64,000 nucleotides of DNA from Brevibacterium sp. CCUG 69071 (lineage in GTDB: Bacteria > Actinomycetota > Actinomycetes > Actinomycetales > Brevibacteriaceae), in the NCBI RefSeq assembly GCF_021023135.1, contig NZ_PGFV01000005.1:62001-126000 (forward strand). Direction: 5' to 3'. Numbering within the stretch: the stretch's first letter is position 1; the number at the start of each line of letters is the position of its first letter. The notes beneath the pieces are model-generated. The model saw only the letters and a program-made list of their open reading frames with translations, searched no databases and had not been told where the DNA came from. The position numbers and the translations under genes are program-made. Positions 40,638 to 49,332 of the stretch are shown piece after piece.

Positions 40638-41951
40638 TCACTCCTCCTCGGGGGCGTGGATGCCGGCGGCGACGGTCCCCCCGGACTGCCGATCGATGAT
40701 GAGGAAGCCGCCGGAACGGCCGTGCTCGCGGAAGTCGGCCAGCGGCAGCGCACTGGCCAACTTCACCCGGGCCACGCCGATGTCGTTGCCCGCGAGCACC
40801 TCGGCGTCCTCGATCTGCGAGGTGGCGAGGTTCCGTCTCGATTCGACGGTGACGATGCCCTTGACCGTGGTGGTGCCGGCCTTGACGAGCACCCGATCTC
40901 CGGTGCGCAGCCCCTCAGCGGTGAACGGGAACACCTCGGCGCGCAGCTCCTTGCGCGGCTGCGGCAGGGTCCCGGCCGCGGCGAGCACGCTGCCGCGGGC
41001 GGTGTCGATGTCATCGGCCAGGCGCAGCGCCACCGACAGCGGGGCGCCCGCGGACTCCAAAGGCCCGTCGGCGGTGTCGATGCCCACGACCGTGGTCCTG
41101 ATGCCGGCGGGGTGGACGTCGATCTCATCGCCGAGGTGGACCCGCCCGGAGGTGACCTGCCCGGTCACGGCCCGGTAGTCCCGGTATTCCTCGGGGTCGA
41201 GTCCCGGTGCGAGCCCTCCCTGAGGTCGCAGCACCGACTGCACATCGAGGCGGAAGGGCTCGAGGTCGGCGGTGTTCTCCTCCTTGCTCGGCAGGGTCTC
41301 GAGGAGTTCGAGCAGAGCAGGCCCGGAGTACCACGGCGTGTTCGCCGAGGTCTCCGCCACATTGTCCCCGGCCAGTGCGGAGACGGGAATGAGATGCGGT
41401 GCCTCGAGGCCGATCTCCACTGCCAGCGCCTCGACCTCGGCCTCGACCCGTTCGAGTTCGGCCCGATCGTAGCCGAGGAGGTCGATCTTGTTGATCGCGA
41501 TGATCACGTGCTCGATGCCGAGCCGCTGGACCACGGTGAGATGGCGGCGAGTCTGCTCGGTGGCTCCGGTGCGGGCGTCGATGAGGACAACCACGGCGTC
41601 GGCGGTCGTGGCTCCGGTGACCATGTTGCGGGTGTACTGCACATGTCCGGGGCAGTCGGCGAGGATGAAGGAGCGGCGGTCGGTGGCGAAGTACCGGTAG
41701 GCGACGTCGATGGTGATGCCCTGTTCGCGTTCAGCTCGCAGCCCGTCGGTGAGCAGGGCGAAGTCGAACTCTCCGCCGAGGAATCCGCGTTCCCGACTCG
41801 TCGCCGTGACGGCCTCGAGCTGATCGGCGAGGATCGCCTTCGCATCGTGGAGGAGCCGGCCGACGAGCGTCGATTTGCCGTCGTCGACGGATCCGGCGGT
41901 GGCGAAGCGCAGCAGCGTCTTCGTCGTCGTGGTCACTGGTGTCGTCGTCAT
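40638..41951 (-). CDS. cysN: Sulfate adenylyltransferase subunit 1 (GTPase)
   Basis: GTPase subunit of ATP sulfurylase, 437 residues, coupling GTP hydrolysis to APS formation by CysD. G motifs: GSVDDGKSTL (about 20-29), EQGITIDVAYR, DCPGHVQYTRNM and NKIDLLGYD. It ends without a CysC kinase domain, consistent with direct APS reduction. The ATG shares one base with the cysD stop. Confidence 0.96.
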   Translation of the reverse strand: MTTTPVTTTTKTLLRFATAGSVDDGKSTLVGRLLHDAKAILADQLEAVTATSRERGFLGGEFDFALLTDGLRAEREQGITIDVAYRYFATDRRSFILADCPGHVQYTRNMVTGATTADAVVVLIDARTGATEQTRRHLTVVQRLGIEHVIIAINKIDLLGYDRAELERVEAEVEALAVEIGLEAPHLIPVSALAGDNVAETSANTPWYSGPALLELLETLPSKEENTADLEPFRLDVQSVLRPQGGLAPGLDPEEYRDYRAVTGQVTSGRVHLGDEIDVHPAGIRTTVVGIDTADGPLESAGAPLSVALRLADDIDTARGSVLAAAGTLPQPRKELRAEVFPFTAEGLRTGDRVLVKAGTTTVKGIVTVESRRNLATSQIEDAEVLAGNDIGVARVKLASALPLADFREHGRSGGFLIIDRQSGGTVAAGIHAPEEE

Positions 41952-42859
41952 CAGAAGTATCCGTCCTTCTTCCGGTCTTCCATCGCCGCGGCCGAGATCC
42001 GGTCGTCGGCGCGTGTGGCTCCGCGCTCCGTCACGGTGGTCACGGCCACCTCGGCGAGGACGGAGTCGATGTCGGAGGCATCGGACTCCACGGCTCCGGT
42101 GCAGCTCATATCGCCGACGGTGCGGTAGCGCACGGTCCGTCGGATCACGTTCTCGTCCTCGCGCGGGGTCGAGAACTCACCCGTGGCCCACCACATGCCG
42201 TCGCGGTTGAAGACCTCGCGCTCATGGGCGTAGTAGAGCTCGGGCAGGGCGATGTTCTCCCGGGCGATGTAGCTCCACACGTCGAGTTCGGTGAAGTTCG
42301 AGATCGGGAACACGCGGACGTGCTCACCGCTGACGTGCCGGCCGTTGTAGATGTTCCACAGCTCGGGTCGCTGGTTGCTCGGGTCCCAGCCGCCGAACTC
42401 ATCGCGCAGGGACAGGATGCGCTCCTTGGCACGGGCCTTGTCCTCGTCTCGGCGGGCTCCGCCGAACACCGCGTCATAGCCGCCGGCCGCGATCGCGTCG
42501 AGGAGCGGCTGGGTCTGCAGGGTGTTGCGCGTCCCGTCGGGGCGTTCGCGCAGCCGACCGTCGTCGATGTAGTCCTGGACCTTCGCCACGCTGAGCTCGA
42601 GGCCGTAGTGTTCGGCGGTCTCGTCGCGGAACTTCAGGATCTCCGGGAAGTTATGCCCGGTGTCGACGTGGAGCAGCCCGAAGGGGATCTTCGCTGGCCA
42701 GAAGGCCTTCGCCGCCAGGTGCAGCACGGTCACGGAGTCCTTGCCGCCGGAGAACAGCAGCACCGGCTTCTCGAACTCGGCCGCGACCTCACGGATGATG
42801 TGGATGGCCTCGGACTCGAGGACGTCGAGGGTGGACAGGGGTGCGTGGTCGATGCTCAT
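41951..42859 (-). CDS. cysD: Sulfate adenylyltransferase subunit 2
   Basis: Catalytic subunit of ATP sulfurylase, 302 residues, forming APS from sulfate and ATP. The PP-loop reads LLFSGGKDSVTVLHLA (about 34-49), followed by PFGLLHVDTGHNFPEIL and FGGARRDEDKARAKERI. The start at 42859 makes an ATGA overlap with the cysH stop; an upstream Met lies within cysH. It forms a complex with CysN encoded next. Confidence 0.96.
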   Translation of the reverse strand: MSIDHAPLSTLDVLESEAIHIIREVAAEFEKPVLLFSGGKDSVTVLHLAAKAFWPAKIPFGLLHVDTGHNFPEILKFRDETAEHYGLELSVAKVQDYIDDGRLRERPDGTRNTLQTQPLLDAIAAGGYDAVFGGARRDEDKARAKERILSLRDEFGGWDPSNQRPELWNIYNGRHVSGEHVRVFPISNFTELDVWSYIARENIALPELYYAHEREVFNRDGMWWATGEFSTPREDENVIRRTVRYRTVGDMSCTGAVESDASDIDSVLAEVAVTTVTERGATRADDRISAAAMEDRKKDGYF

Positions 42860-43596
42860 ACGTGTAGTCCGCATTCTGTTTTCGAAGTGCCCGACCAGCG
42901 ACCGGCGCGAGGGTCCTCCCCCTCGGCCACGGGACGGGTGCAGGGCTGGCAGCCGATGGACGGGTAGCCCTGCGACAGCAGTGGATTGACCGGCACGTCG
43001 AAGGCGCGCGCGTAGTCGAGGAGGTCATCGAAGGACCAAGAGGCGACGGGATTGACCTTGACCAGGCCGTTCTTCTCGTCGAAGGTCACCAGCGGGGTGT
43101 TCGCCCGCGTCGGAGCCTCGTCGCGGCGCACCCCGGTGAACCAGAGCTCATAGCCGGCCAGGGACTTGCTTAAAGGTGCGACCTTGCGACGGGCACAGCA
43201 CAGACCCGGATCGCGGGCGAAGAGGTCCTTGCCGAATTCGGCGTCCTGCTCGGCGACCGTCTGCTCGGGCATCACGTCGACGATGTTGACGTCGACCTTC
43301 GCCGCCACCTCGTTGCGGGTGGTGTAGGACTCCGGGAAGTGGTAGCCGGTGTCGAGGAAGAGCACGTCGACCCCGGGCAGGTACTGAGCGACGTAGTGCG
43401 GCAGGGCGGCATCGGCCATGGAGCAGGCCACGGCGCAGGCAGAGGTGTCGAAGTTCCGGGAGACCCAACGGATGACATCGGCGGGGTTGGATTCGACCAC
43501 GCCGTTGTCGGGGTCACCGGCCAGCGCCCGATTGCCTGCCTCGGCGAGGGCTTTGAGATCCTCGATGCTGCGCTTGTCCGTGGTGGTCGTGCTCAT
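42856..43596 (-). CDS. cysH: Adenylylsulfate (APS) reductase, iron-sulfur type
   Basis: Thiol-dependent reductase of 246 residues that makes sulfite. The paired cysteines in GLCCARRKVAPL and GCQPCTRPV mark the 4Fe-4S-containing enzymes that use APS rather than PAPS, and the catalytic Cys is in TECGLHV at the very C-terminus. No cysC gene is present in the operon, which agrees. It overlaps both sir and cysD by ATGA. Confidence 0.95.
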   Translation of the reverse strand: MSTTTTDKRSIEDLKALAEAGNRALAGDPDNGVVESNPADVIRWVSRNFDTSACAVACSMADAALPHYVAQYLPGVDVLFLDTGYHFPESYTTRNEVAAKVDVNIVDVMPEQTVAEQDAEFGKDLFARDPGLCCARRKVAPLSKSLAGYELWFTGVRRDEAPTRANTPLVTFDEKNGLVKVNPVASWSFDDLLDYARAFDVPVNPLLSQGYPSIGCQPCTRPVAEGEDPRAGRWSGTSKTECGLHV

Positions 43597-45317
43597 ACCA
43601 GCTCCTCATCATCGACGCGGTGGGCCCATTCGGAGAACGTCTCGGCCTCGGATCGGCCGTCGAGGAAGCGGCGGACGAGTGTCTCGACGTAGTCGCCGAG
43701 GTTGTCGGCGGTGACCTTGAGACCGCGGACGGTGCGTCCGAGGCCGGCTTCGTCGCGGTCCTTCGATGCCAGTCCCCCGCCGACGTGGACCTGGAAGCCG
43801 GGCACCTGTTCGCCGTCGTCGGTGGTCACAATCTGACCCTTGAGTCCGATGTCGGCGGTCTGGATCCGGGCGCAGGAGTTCGGGCAGCCGTTGAGGTGGA
43901 GGCTGATCGGATGAGGCAGATCGATGCCGGCCAGGCGCTCCTCGAGCTTGTCGATGGTGTCCGCGGCGGTCTGCTTGGTCTCGACGATCGCGAGTTTGCA
44001 GTATTCGATGCCCGTGCAGGCCATCGTCGAGCGGCGGAAGAGGTCCTTGCGGCTGGAGAGCCCGAGGGCGTCGAGGCCGGCGACGACGTCATCGACATCG
44101 GATTCCTCGATGTCGAGGAGGAGGAGCTTCTGGTGCGGAGTGGTCCGCAGCCGGGTCGAGCCGAACTTCTCGGCGAGGTCGGCGATCTGGCCCAGCAGGG
44201 TCCCGGAGACGCGTCCGACGACCGGGGTGACGCCGATGTAGTAACGGCCGTCGACCTGCTTGTGCACGCCCACGTGGTCTCCGGCGACGATCGGCTTGGT
44301 CGGTGCGGGCCCGTCGGCGAGGCGGTAGCCGAGGTATTCGGTCTCGAGGACCTCGCGGAACTTCAAGGGTCCCCACTCGGCGAGGAGGAACTTCAGGCGC
44401 GCCTTGTTCCGCAGGCGGCGGAAGCCGTAGTCACGGAAGATCTGGGTCACGCCCAGCCAGGTCTCGACGACCTGGTCGGGGGCGACCCACGTGCCCAGCC
44501 GTTCACCGAAGCGGGGAACCACGGAGAGGGCACCGCCGACCCACAGGTCGTAGCCGATGCCGTGTTCGGGGTGGTCGACGGCGACGAAGGAGCAGTCGTT
44601 GATCTCGTGGACGACGTCCTGGCTGGGGTGGCCGGTGATCGCGGTCTTGTACTTGCGCGGCAGGTTCGACAGGCTCGTATCGCCGATGTAGCGCCGGGAG
44701 ATCTCCTCGATCGCCGGCGTCGGGTCGATGAGCTCGTCGGCGGCGATGCCGGCCACGGGTGAGCCGAGGATGACACGGGGCACGTCTCCGCAGGCCTCGG
44801 TGGTCTGCAGGCCGACGGCCTCGAGGCGCTGCCAGATCTCCGGGACGTTCTCGATCTCGATCCAGTGGAGCTGGATGTTCTGCCGGTCGGTGAGGTCGGC
44901 CGATCCGCGCGCGAAGTCGTTCGAGATGTCGGCGATCGTGCGCAGCTGCTCGGTCGTCAGCTTGCCGCCGTCGATGCGGACCCGGAGCATGAAGTACTCG
45001 TCTTCGAGCTCATGGGGTTCGAGCTTCGCGGTGCGGCCGCCGTCGATGCCGGGCTTGCGCTGGGTGTAGAGCCCCCACCAGCGGAACCGGGCATGGAGGT
45101 CATCGCCGGTGATCGAGGAGAACCCCTGTTTCGAGTAGACCTCTTCGATGCGGGCGCGCACATTCAGCCCGTTGTCCGCGGCCTTGTCGATCTCGTTCTG
45201 GTTGAGCGGTTCGGTGCCGTCGACCTTCCACTGGCCGTTGGACTTCTTCGGCCGCGCGGGTCGCTTCGGAGCCCCCGTGTCGGGGTCCTTCTTCAACTCA
45301 TCGACATGTGTGGACAT
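43593..45317 (-). CDS. sir: Ferredoxin-dependent sulfite reductase
   Basis: Siroheme and 4Fe-4S enzyme of 574 residues that reduces sulfite to sulfide with six electrons. Cluster ligands Cys434, 440, 478 and 482 (ACTGIEYC, NGCPNSC) are present. Tyr84 (WWGLYTQR) and Cys176 (TTEACGDVPR) match the residues cross-linked near the active site in the M. tuberculosis enzyme, which favours sulfite over nitrite. The start at 45317 follows TTGGAGG with 5-base spacing. It is the first gene of the operon ending with fdxA-fprA, its likely electron supply. Confidence 0.94.
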   Translation of the reverse strand: MSTHVDELKKDPDTGAPKRPARPKKSNGQWKVDGTEPLNQNEIDKAADNGLNVRARIEEVYSKQGFSSITGDDLHARFRWWGLYTQRKPGIDGGRTAKLEPHELEDEYFMLRVRIDGGKLTTEQLRTIADISNDFARGSADLTDRQNIQLHWIEIENVPEIWQRLEAVGLQTTEACGDVPRVILGSPVAGIAADELIDPTPAIEEISRRYIGDTSLSNLPRKYKTAITGHPSQDVVHEINDCSFVAVDHPEHGIGYDLWVGGALSVVPRFGERLGTWVAPDQVVETWLGVTQIFRDYGFRRLRNKARLKFLLAEWGPLKFREVLETEYLGYRLADGPAPTKPIVAGDHVGVHKQVDGRYYIGVTPVVGRVSGTLLGQIADLAEKFGSTRLRTTPHQKLLLLDIEESDVDDVVAGLDALGLSSRKDLFRRSTMACTGIEYCKLAIVETKQTAADTIDKLEERLAGIDLPHPISLHLNGCPNSCARIQTADIGLKGQIVTTDDGEQVPGFQVHVGGGLASKDRDEAGLGRTVRGLKVTADNLGDYVETLVRRFLDGRSEAETFSEWAHRVDDEELV

Positions 45318-45355
45318 CGTCGCCTCCAAACGCTGCGGTGCACATTCGACTGGTT

Positions 45356-45384
45356 ACGCTACTGGAGGCCTGATTGCTCAACAA
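45356..45384 (-). promoter_or_regulatory. Putative promoter of the sulfate operon
   Basis: Minus-strand TTGTTG (45384-45379), 17-bp spacer, TAGCGT (45361-45356), about 40 bp before the sir start. The -35 lies in a TTGTTGAGCAA near-palindrome that could be a regulator site. Confidence 0.4.
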
Positions 45385-45471
45385 ATTAGGGTGCCCAAAC
45401 AATGTCGCATCGTGTCGAACTAAGTCATGAGACGGTCCGTGACGATTTGCGACGGAGGAGTTGACCGTCGT

Positions 45472-46254
45472 TCACAGCACTGAGATCATGCGCTCCCGGA
45501 CGACGTCGACGAGCCCCTGGGGCACGTCGTCGATCGCCTCTCCCGCAGGGTCGACCAGGCTTTTCGCATCGTCGGCCGAGGTCAGCAGCGGGTCGGTGAG
45601 GATGTCGGCAGTGCCCTCCACGAGCTTCTGCGCGACGTCTTGGAAGAAGCCGGGGGCGAGCAGGTAGCTGGACAGGACAATCCTGCCACCGAGCGCTCTT
45701 TTCTGCTCAACAATGCCGCCGATGCTGGCCTCTCCCCCGGCGTGGAATCCCACGTCGACGGGACGTCCCAGTTCGACCGACAGATGCTCGCCCATCTCCC
45801 GGCAGGCCGCGTTCGCCCGTTCATCGCTCGATCCTGCGGCGGCGAGGACGATGTGGTCGTCATCGGTGAGTGAGGGCAGGCGGGCGGCGAGCACTCGGGC
45901 CAGGCGCCGGTCGGGTCCGAGTGTCGGGGTCAGCCGGATGTCGCGGGCCGCAGTTCCGTTCGCCCCGCCGGCCCCGCCTGCCGTCGCCACGGCCTCGGCC
46001 AGATCGACGTGGACGTGATAGCCCGGGGAGAGCAGAAGTGGGACCAGCACGGTCGGGGCCTCGGACGGAAGCGTTCGGAGCACCTCGGCGACATCGGGAT
46101 TCTGCACATCAACATGGCCGAGCATGACCTCGGCGACGAGGCCTCGGGCTCGCAGGTCCGCGGTGACCCGGGCGGCGAGCGCCTCGATGAGCCTTTGGCC
46201 CTGCTCCGAGGATGTCCCGTGGGAGATCAGTCCGAGTGCGGGGCGCGGGTTCAC
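45472..46254 (-). CDS. Sirohydrochlorin chelatase-like protein (CbiX/SirB family)
   Basis: Protein of 260 residues from GTG 46254, with two class II chelatase-like halves. The metal-binding His lies in LISHGTSSEQG (about 9-19) and again in LSPGYHVHVDLAEA (about 77-90). It probably inserts iron into sirohydrochlorin to finish siroheme; together with cobA this supplies sulfite reductase. It overlaps the aldo/keto reductase gene by GTGA and is followed by the sulfate operon promoter region, so it is a separate unit. Confidence 0.85.
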   Translation of the reverse strand: MNPRPALGLISHGTSSEQGQRLIEALAARVTADLRARGLVAEVMLGHVDVQNPDVAEVLRTLPSEAPTVLVPLLLSPGYHVHVDLAEAVATAGGAGGANGTAARDIRLTPTLGPDRRLARVLAARLPSLTDDDHIVLAAAGSSDERANAACREMGEHLSVELGRPVDVGFHAGGEASIGGIVEQKRALGGRIVLSSYLLAPGFFQDVAQKLVEGTADILTDPLLTSADDAKSLVDPAGEAIDDVPQGLVDVVRERMISVL

Positions 46255-47078
46255 AGGACCTCCAGTGGAAGCGGTGAGGTGGGCGGCGGGAATGCTGCGT
46301 CGATGTCGGCGAGGTCGGCGGCGGTGAGCTCGATGGCGGCGGCAGCGGCATTGGCGCGCACGTGCTCGGGCGTCGAGGATTTGGGGATGGCGATGACGTC
46401 ACCGGTCCGGATCGCCCAGGCCACGAGGATCTGGGCGATGGTGGCCTCGTGTCGTCCGGCCACCTCGGCGAGGATCGGGTCGTCGAGGAGTCGGCCCTGT
46501 TCGATCGGAGAATAGGCCATGGTTCCAATCGGGGGTTGGACGCTTCGATGGTGCGGGAGGAGGTCGAATTCCGGCCCGCGCCGGGACGGGTTGTAGAGGA
46601 TCTGGTTGACCTGCGGCATCGCCGGCAGTCCGGCGAGGTCGGCGGGGTCGAAGTTGCTCACACCCCAGGAGCCGATGAGTCCGCGCTCACGCAGCTCCTC
46701 GAATCCGGCGATCGTCTCCTCCAGCGGATGGGGCCCGGGCCAATGGAGGAGGTAGAGGTCGATGCGGTCGGAGCCCAGTGCCCGCAGCGAACGCCGGCAC
46801 GCGGTGACCGTGCCTTCCCTCGAAGCGTTGGCCGGCAGCACCTTGTCGACGAGGAAGACCTCGTCGCGCATCCCGGCGATCGCCTCGGCGACCAGGTCCT
46901 CGGCACGGCCGGACCCGTACATTTCGGCTGTGTCGATGAGGGTGAGACCGAGTTCGATGCCGGTTCGCAGGGTCGCGATCTCGCTGGACCGAGTGGCGGT
47001 GTCGTCCCCGAGGTGCCAGGTGCCCTGCCCGAGGAGGGGAAGCACAGTGCCGTCGGCCAGTGTGGTGGTCGGGATCAT
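46251..47078 (-). CDS. Aldo/keto reductase
   Basis: NADPH-dependent carbonyl reductase of 275 residues. The catalytic tetrad is visible: Asp and Tyr in LIDTAEMYGSG (about 47-57), Lys in FLVDKVLP and His in YLLHWPG. The phosphate-binding end reads IAIPKSSTPEHV. The start at 47078 gives the family N-terminus MIPTTTLADGTVLPLLGQGT; longer reading upstream is antisense to the lipoprotein gene. It is translationally coupled to the chelatase gene, though a functional link is not obvious. Confidence 0.9.
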   Translation of the reverse strand: MIPTTTLADGTVLPLLGQGTWHLGDDTATRSSEIATLRTGIELGLTLIDTAEMYGSGRAEDLVAEAIAGMRDEVFLVDKVLPANASREGTVTACRRSLRALGSDRIDLYLLHWPGPHPLEETIAGFEELRERGLIGSWGVSNFDPADLAGLPAMPQVNQILYNPSRRGPEFDLLPHHRSVQPPIGTMAYSPIEQGRLLDDPILAEVAGRHEATIAQILVAWAIRTGDVIAIPKSSTPEHVRANAAAAAIELTAADLADIDAAFPPPTSPLPLEVL

Positions 47079-47229
47079 TCGGTCATGGTAGCCGACGCCG
47101 GTCTGCCGATGTGTCCGTCCGGACACATATGTCCCCGGATGCGCACACGCTCCACGCTCGGGCTGCGATCGACCGTGGCAGAATCGACGGTGTACGAACG
47201 ACACCCGTGATCCACCCAGGAGAATGATC

Positions 47230-47850
47230 ATGACACCGATGCGCCGGCTGACTTCGATGCCGCGGCTGCTCACCGCCCTCGCCGGCACCGCGCTGGCCCT
47301 GTCACTGACCGGCTGCGGTCTGCTCGGCGGTGGGAATGAGAGCGACCCCGCAGAGTCAGACGCCGCCCAGACGGAGGATGCCCAGTCCGCTGAGGCTGCG
47401 GAGTCCGGCGAATCCGAGGGCCAGATGGGACAGGCGGCGGAGACCGAAGAACCCACCGAGGCGGCCGAGCCCGAGCCGAGCGAGACCGAATCCGAGGATC
47501 CGTTCGCCGACGCTGCCACAACGACCAACTGGGCCAGCGACGATGCGATGGAAGTCGACAAGAAGGGCAACGGCACGGTGCCGGCCACATCACTCGAGGC
47601 CGATCTCGTCGACCTGTTCGAGAACGAACTCGACTTCGAGGTCAAGAAGGCAGAGTGCGCGGAAGATATGGATCTCCGCGAATGGTACGGCTTCGAGACG
47701 TGCAACGTCACGGTCAAGGACGACTCGATGACCAAGAAGGAGAAGACCTACTACGGGACGGTGAAGATCGTCGACCACAAAGACAAGATGATCAAGTACG
47801 AGCTCATGTTCCCCGGGATCGACAAAGAGGACTTCGACTTCAAGGACTGA
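47230..47850 (+). CDS. Secreted lipoprotein, DUF4333-like
   Basis: Lipoprotein of 206 residues. Its signal peptide ends in a lipobox LSLTGCGLL with Cys at about 29. A long acidic Ala/Glu/Ser-rich linker (about 35-95) leads to a small C-terminal domain with two Cys residues (KKAECAEDMD and ETCNVTV) of the DUF4333 kind. AGGAG lies 7 bases before ATG 47230. The gene converges on tatB with abutting stop codons (TGATCA). Function unknown. Confidence 0.8.
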   Translation: MTPMRRLTSMPRLLTALAGTALALSLTGCGLLGGGNESDPAESDAAQTEDAQSAEAAESGESEGQMGQAAETEEPTEAAEPEPSETESEDPFADAATTTNWASDDAMEVDKKGNGTVPATSLEADLVDLFENELDFEVKKAECAEDMDLREWYGFETCNVTVKDDSMTKKEKTYYGTVKIVDHKDKMIKYELMFPGIDKEDFDFKD

Positions 47851-48273
47851 TCACCGATCGGCGGTCGATCCCACCGCTGCCCTCTCCTCGTCGCCCACAT
47901 GACCATCGGTCGTGTGGGCGACGAGTCGTTTCCGGGGGTGTCCGGATGATCCGCTGATGACATATCGACCGGGCGCCTCGGCGGCGGAAGCGCCGGCCGC
48001 ACCGGGTTCGCCCTCCGCACTGCGGACCGGGTCCTGTTCGTCCAGGGCTTCGCGGATGATCCGTCGCGGATCGTACTGGCGGGGGTCGAGCGTCTGCCAG
48101 TCCTCGGCACCCAGCGACTCGGCGGCACGGTCCTTGGCGACGTCGAGCTGAGACCGGAGCAGCCGGACCAGCTCGCCGAGCTTCTGTGCGCAGGAGGGCA
48201 GTCGGCTCGGACCGATGACGATCAACGCGATGATGCCGACGAGGACGATCTTCTCGAAGCTCAGACCGAACAT
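47851..48273 (-). CDS. tatB: Sec-independent translocase protein TatB
   Basis: Membrane protein of 140 residues. It has an N-terminal helix with FEKIVLVGIIALIVIGPSRLP (the first about 20 residues), an amphipathic helix, then DWQTLDPRQYDPRRIIREAL, a signature of actinobacterial TatB. The last 40 residues are less conserved and are encoded by the arms of a terminator-like hairpin. It overlaps tatC by 13 bp. With TatA and TatC it forms the folded-protein export pathway. Confidence 0.9.
   Translation of the reverse strand: MFGLSFEKIVLVGIIALIVIGPSRLPSCAQKLGELVRLLRSQLDVAKDRAAESLGAEDWQTLDPRQYDPRRIIREALDEQDPVRSAEGEPGAAGASAAEAPGRYVISGSSGHPRKRLVAHTTDGHVGDEERAAVGSTADR
47887..47925. terminator. Terminator-like hairpin inside the 3' end of tatB
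   Basis: Eighteen-base arms (47887-47904 and 47908-47925, CTCGTCGCCCACATGACC type) with loop ATC and one G-U pair. It lies 37 bp past the lipoprotein stop, so it can end that transcript while being part of the tatB reading frame. Confidence 0.65.
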
Positions 48274-49052
48274 GTTCGGCTCCTTTCAGTGTGCGGCTGA
48301 TCCGGTGGCCGGTCATAGCCGCGGGTGCGGTCGTGGATCCAGGCGATGGCGAGCGCGGCGAGGAAGAGCAGGGCCATGGGCGCCGCGACGAAGACCATGG
48401 AGAGGACATCTGCGGCCGGGGTGACCAGGGCCGCGAAGATGACGATTCCGACGATGCTCACCCGCCATGCCTTGGCGATCGTGCGCGCCGAGAGCAGCCC
48501 CATGAAGTTGAGGACGACGAGGAAGACCGGGAGGACGAAGGCGATGCCGGTGGCCAGGACGATCTTGAACACGAAGTCGAAGTAGTAGGAGGCCTGCAGG
48601 ATGGTGCTGTCTTCGGAGGCGGCGAAGGACGTGAGCACCTCGACCATCCGGGGGAAGATATAGAGGCCGGTGAGGCAGCCGCCGATGAAGAGCGGGAGTG
48701 CGGCGGAGAGGAATCCGAAGGTGTATCGCTTCTCCCTGACCGTCAGCCCCGGGGTGAGGAAACCGAAGATCTCGCCCAGCCAGACCGGGCTGGAGACGAT
48801 GATTCCGGAGTACACGGCGATCCGCAGCTGGAGGTCGAAGGCTCCTGTGACGCTGTCGTAGTTGAGCGAGGCGCTGCGGGATTCGGCGAGCTCGGTGATC
48901 GGTGCCCGCAGGACATCCATGACGAAGTCCGAGGCGAGGTAGCCGATGACGGTGCCGATGAGCAGCGCCACCGCCGCGCGGATCGCCCGATTGCGGGCTT
49001 CCTTGATATGCGCGGACAGGGGCATCTTCGCCGCGGCGGTGGCAGTGCTCAT
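48261..49052 (-). CDS. tatC: Sec-independent translocase protein TatC
   Basis: Polytopic protein of 263 residues, the signal-peptide receptor of the Tat pathway. The N-terminal MPLSAHIKEARNRAIRA carries the conserved cytoplasmic segment. Six hydrophobic helices follow, with the conserved YFDFVFKIVLATGIAFVLPV and ALVTPAADVLSM regions. It overlaps tatA by ATGA and tatB by 13 bp, so the three are expressed together. Confidence 0.94.
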   Translation of the reverse strand: MSTATAAAKMPLSAHIKEARNRAIRAAVALLIGTVIGYLASDFVMDVLRAPITELAESRSASLNYDSVTGAFDLQLRIAVYSGIIVSSPVWLGEIFGFLTPGLTVREKRYTFGFLSAALPLFIGGCLTGLYIFPRMVEVLTSFAASEDSTILQASYYFDFVFKIVLATGIAFVLPVFLVVLNFMGLLSARTIAKAWRVSIVGIVIFAALVTPAADVLSMVFVAAPMALLFLAALAIAWIHDRTRGYDRPPDQPHTERSRTCSV

Positions 49053-49294
49053 GATCGGGTCCGCGCCCGCGCCTCGGCGGTGATCGGGTCGGTCACTGCT
49101 TCATAGGAGACGCATTCGCTCTCGGCCGCCGAGCCGGTGTCGGACGGGGACTTCTTCTCGGTGGTCTCGTCCTTGAGGATCCGGACGGACTGTCCGAGGC
49201 TCTTGGCGAGCGCGGGGAGTTTCGCCGCCCCGAAGACGAGGACGATGATCGCGAGGATGACGAGGGCGTGCCAGCCCGTGAGGTTGTGCAGCAT
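49049..49294 (-). CDS. tatA: Sec-independent translocase protein TatA
   Basis: Pore-forming component of 81 residues. It has a short N-terminal helix (WHALVILAIIVLVFGAAKLP), the FGAAKLP hinge, and an amphipathic helix ALAKSLGQSVRILKDE with a charged tail. It lies 38 bp after the Tat-exported dioxygenase gene and overlaps tatC. Confidence 0.93.
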   Translation of the reverse strand: MLHNLTGWHALVILAIIVLVFGAAKLPALAKSLGQSVRILKDETTEKKSPSDTGSAAESECVSYEAVTDPITAEARARTRS

Positions 49295-49332
49295 GATGTG
49301 TGGCCTTTCGAATGGGTGTCTGCTGGGCGTGA

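Noticed and set aside
46255..47735. Longer N-terminus for the aldo/keto reductase
   Set aside because: The extra codons run antisense through the lipoprotein gene, and the family N-terminus begins at 47078.
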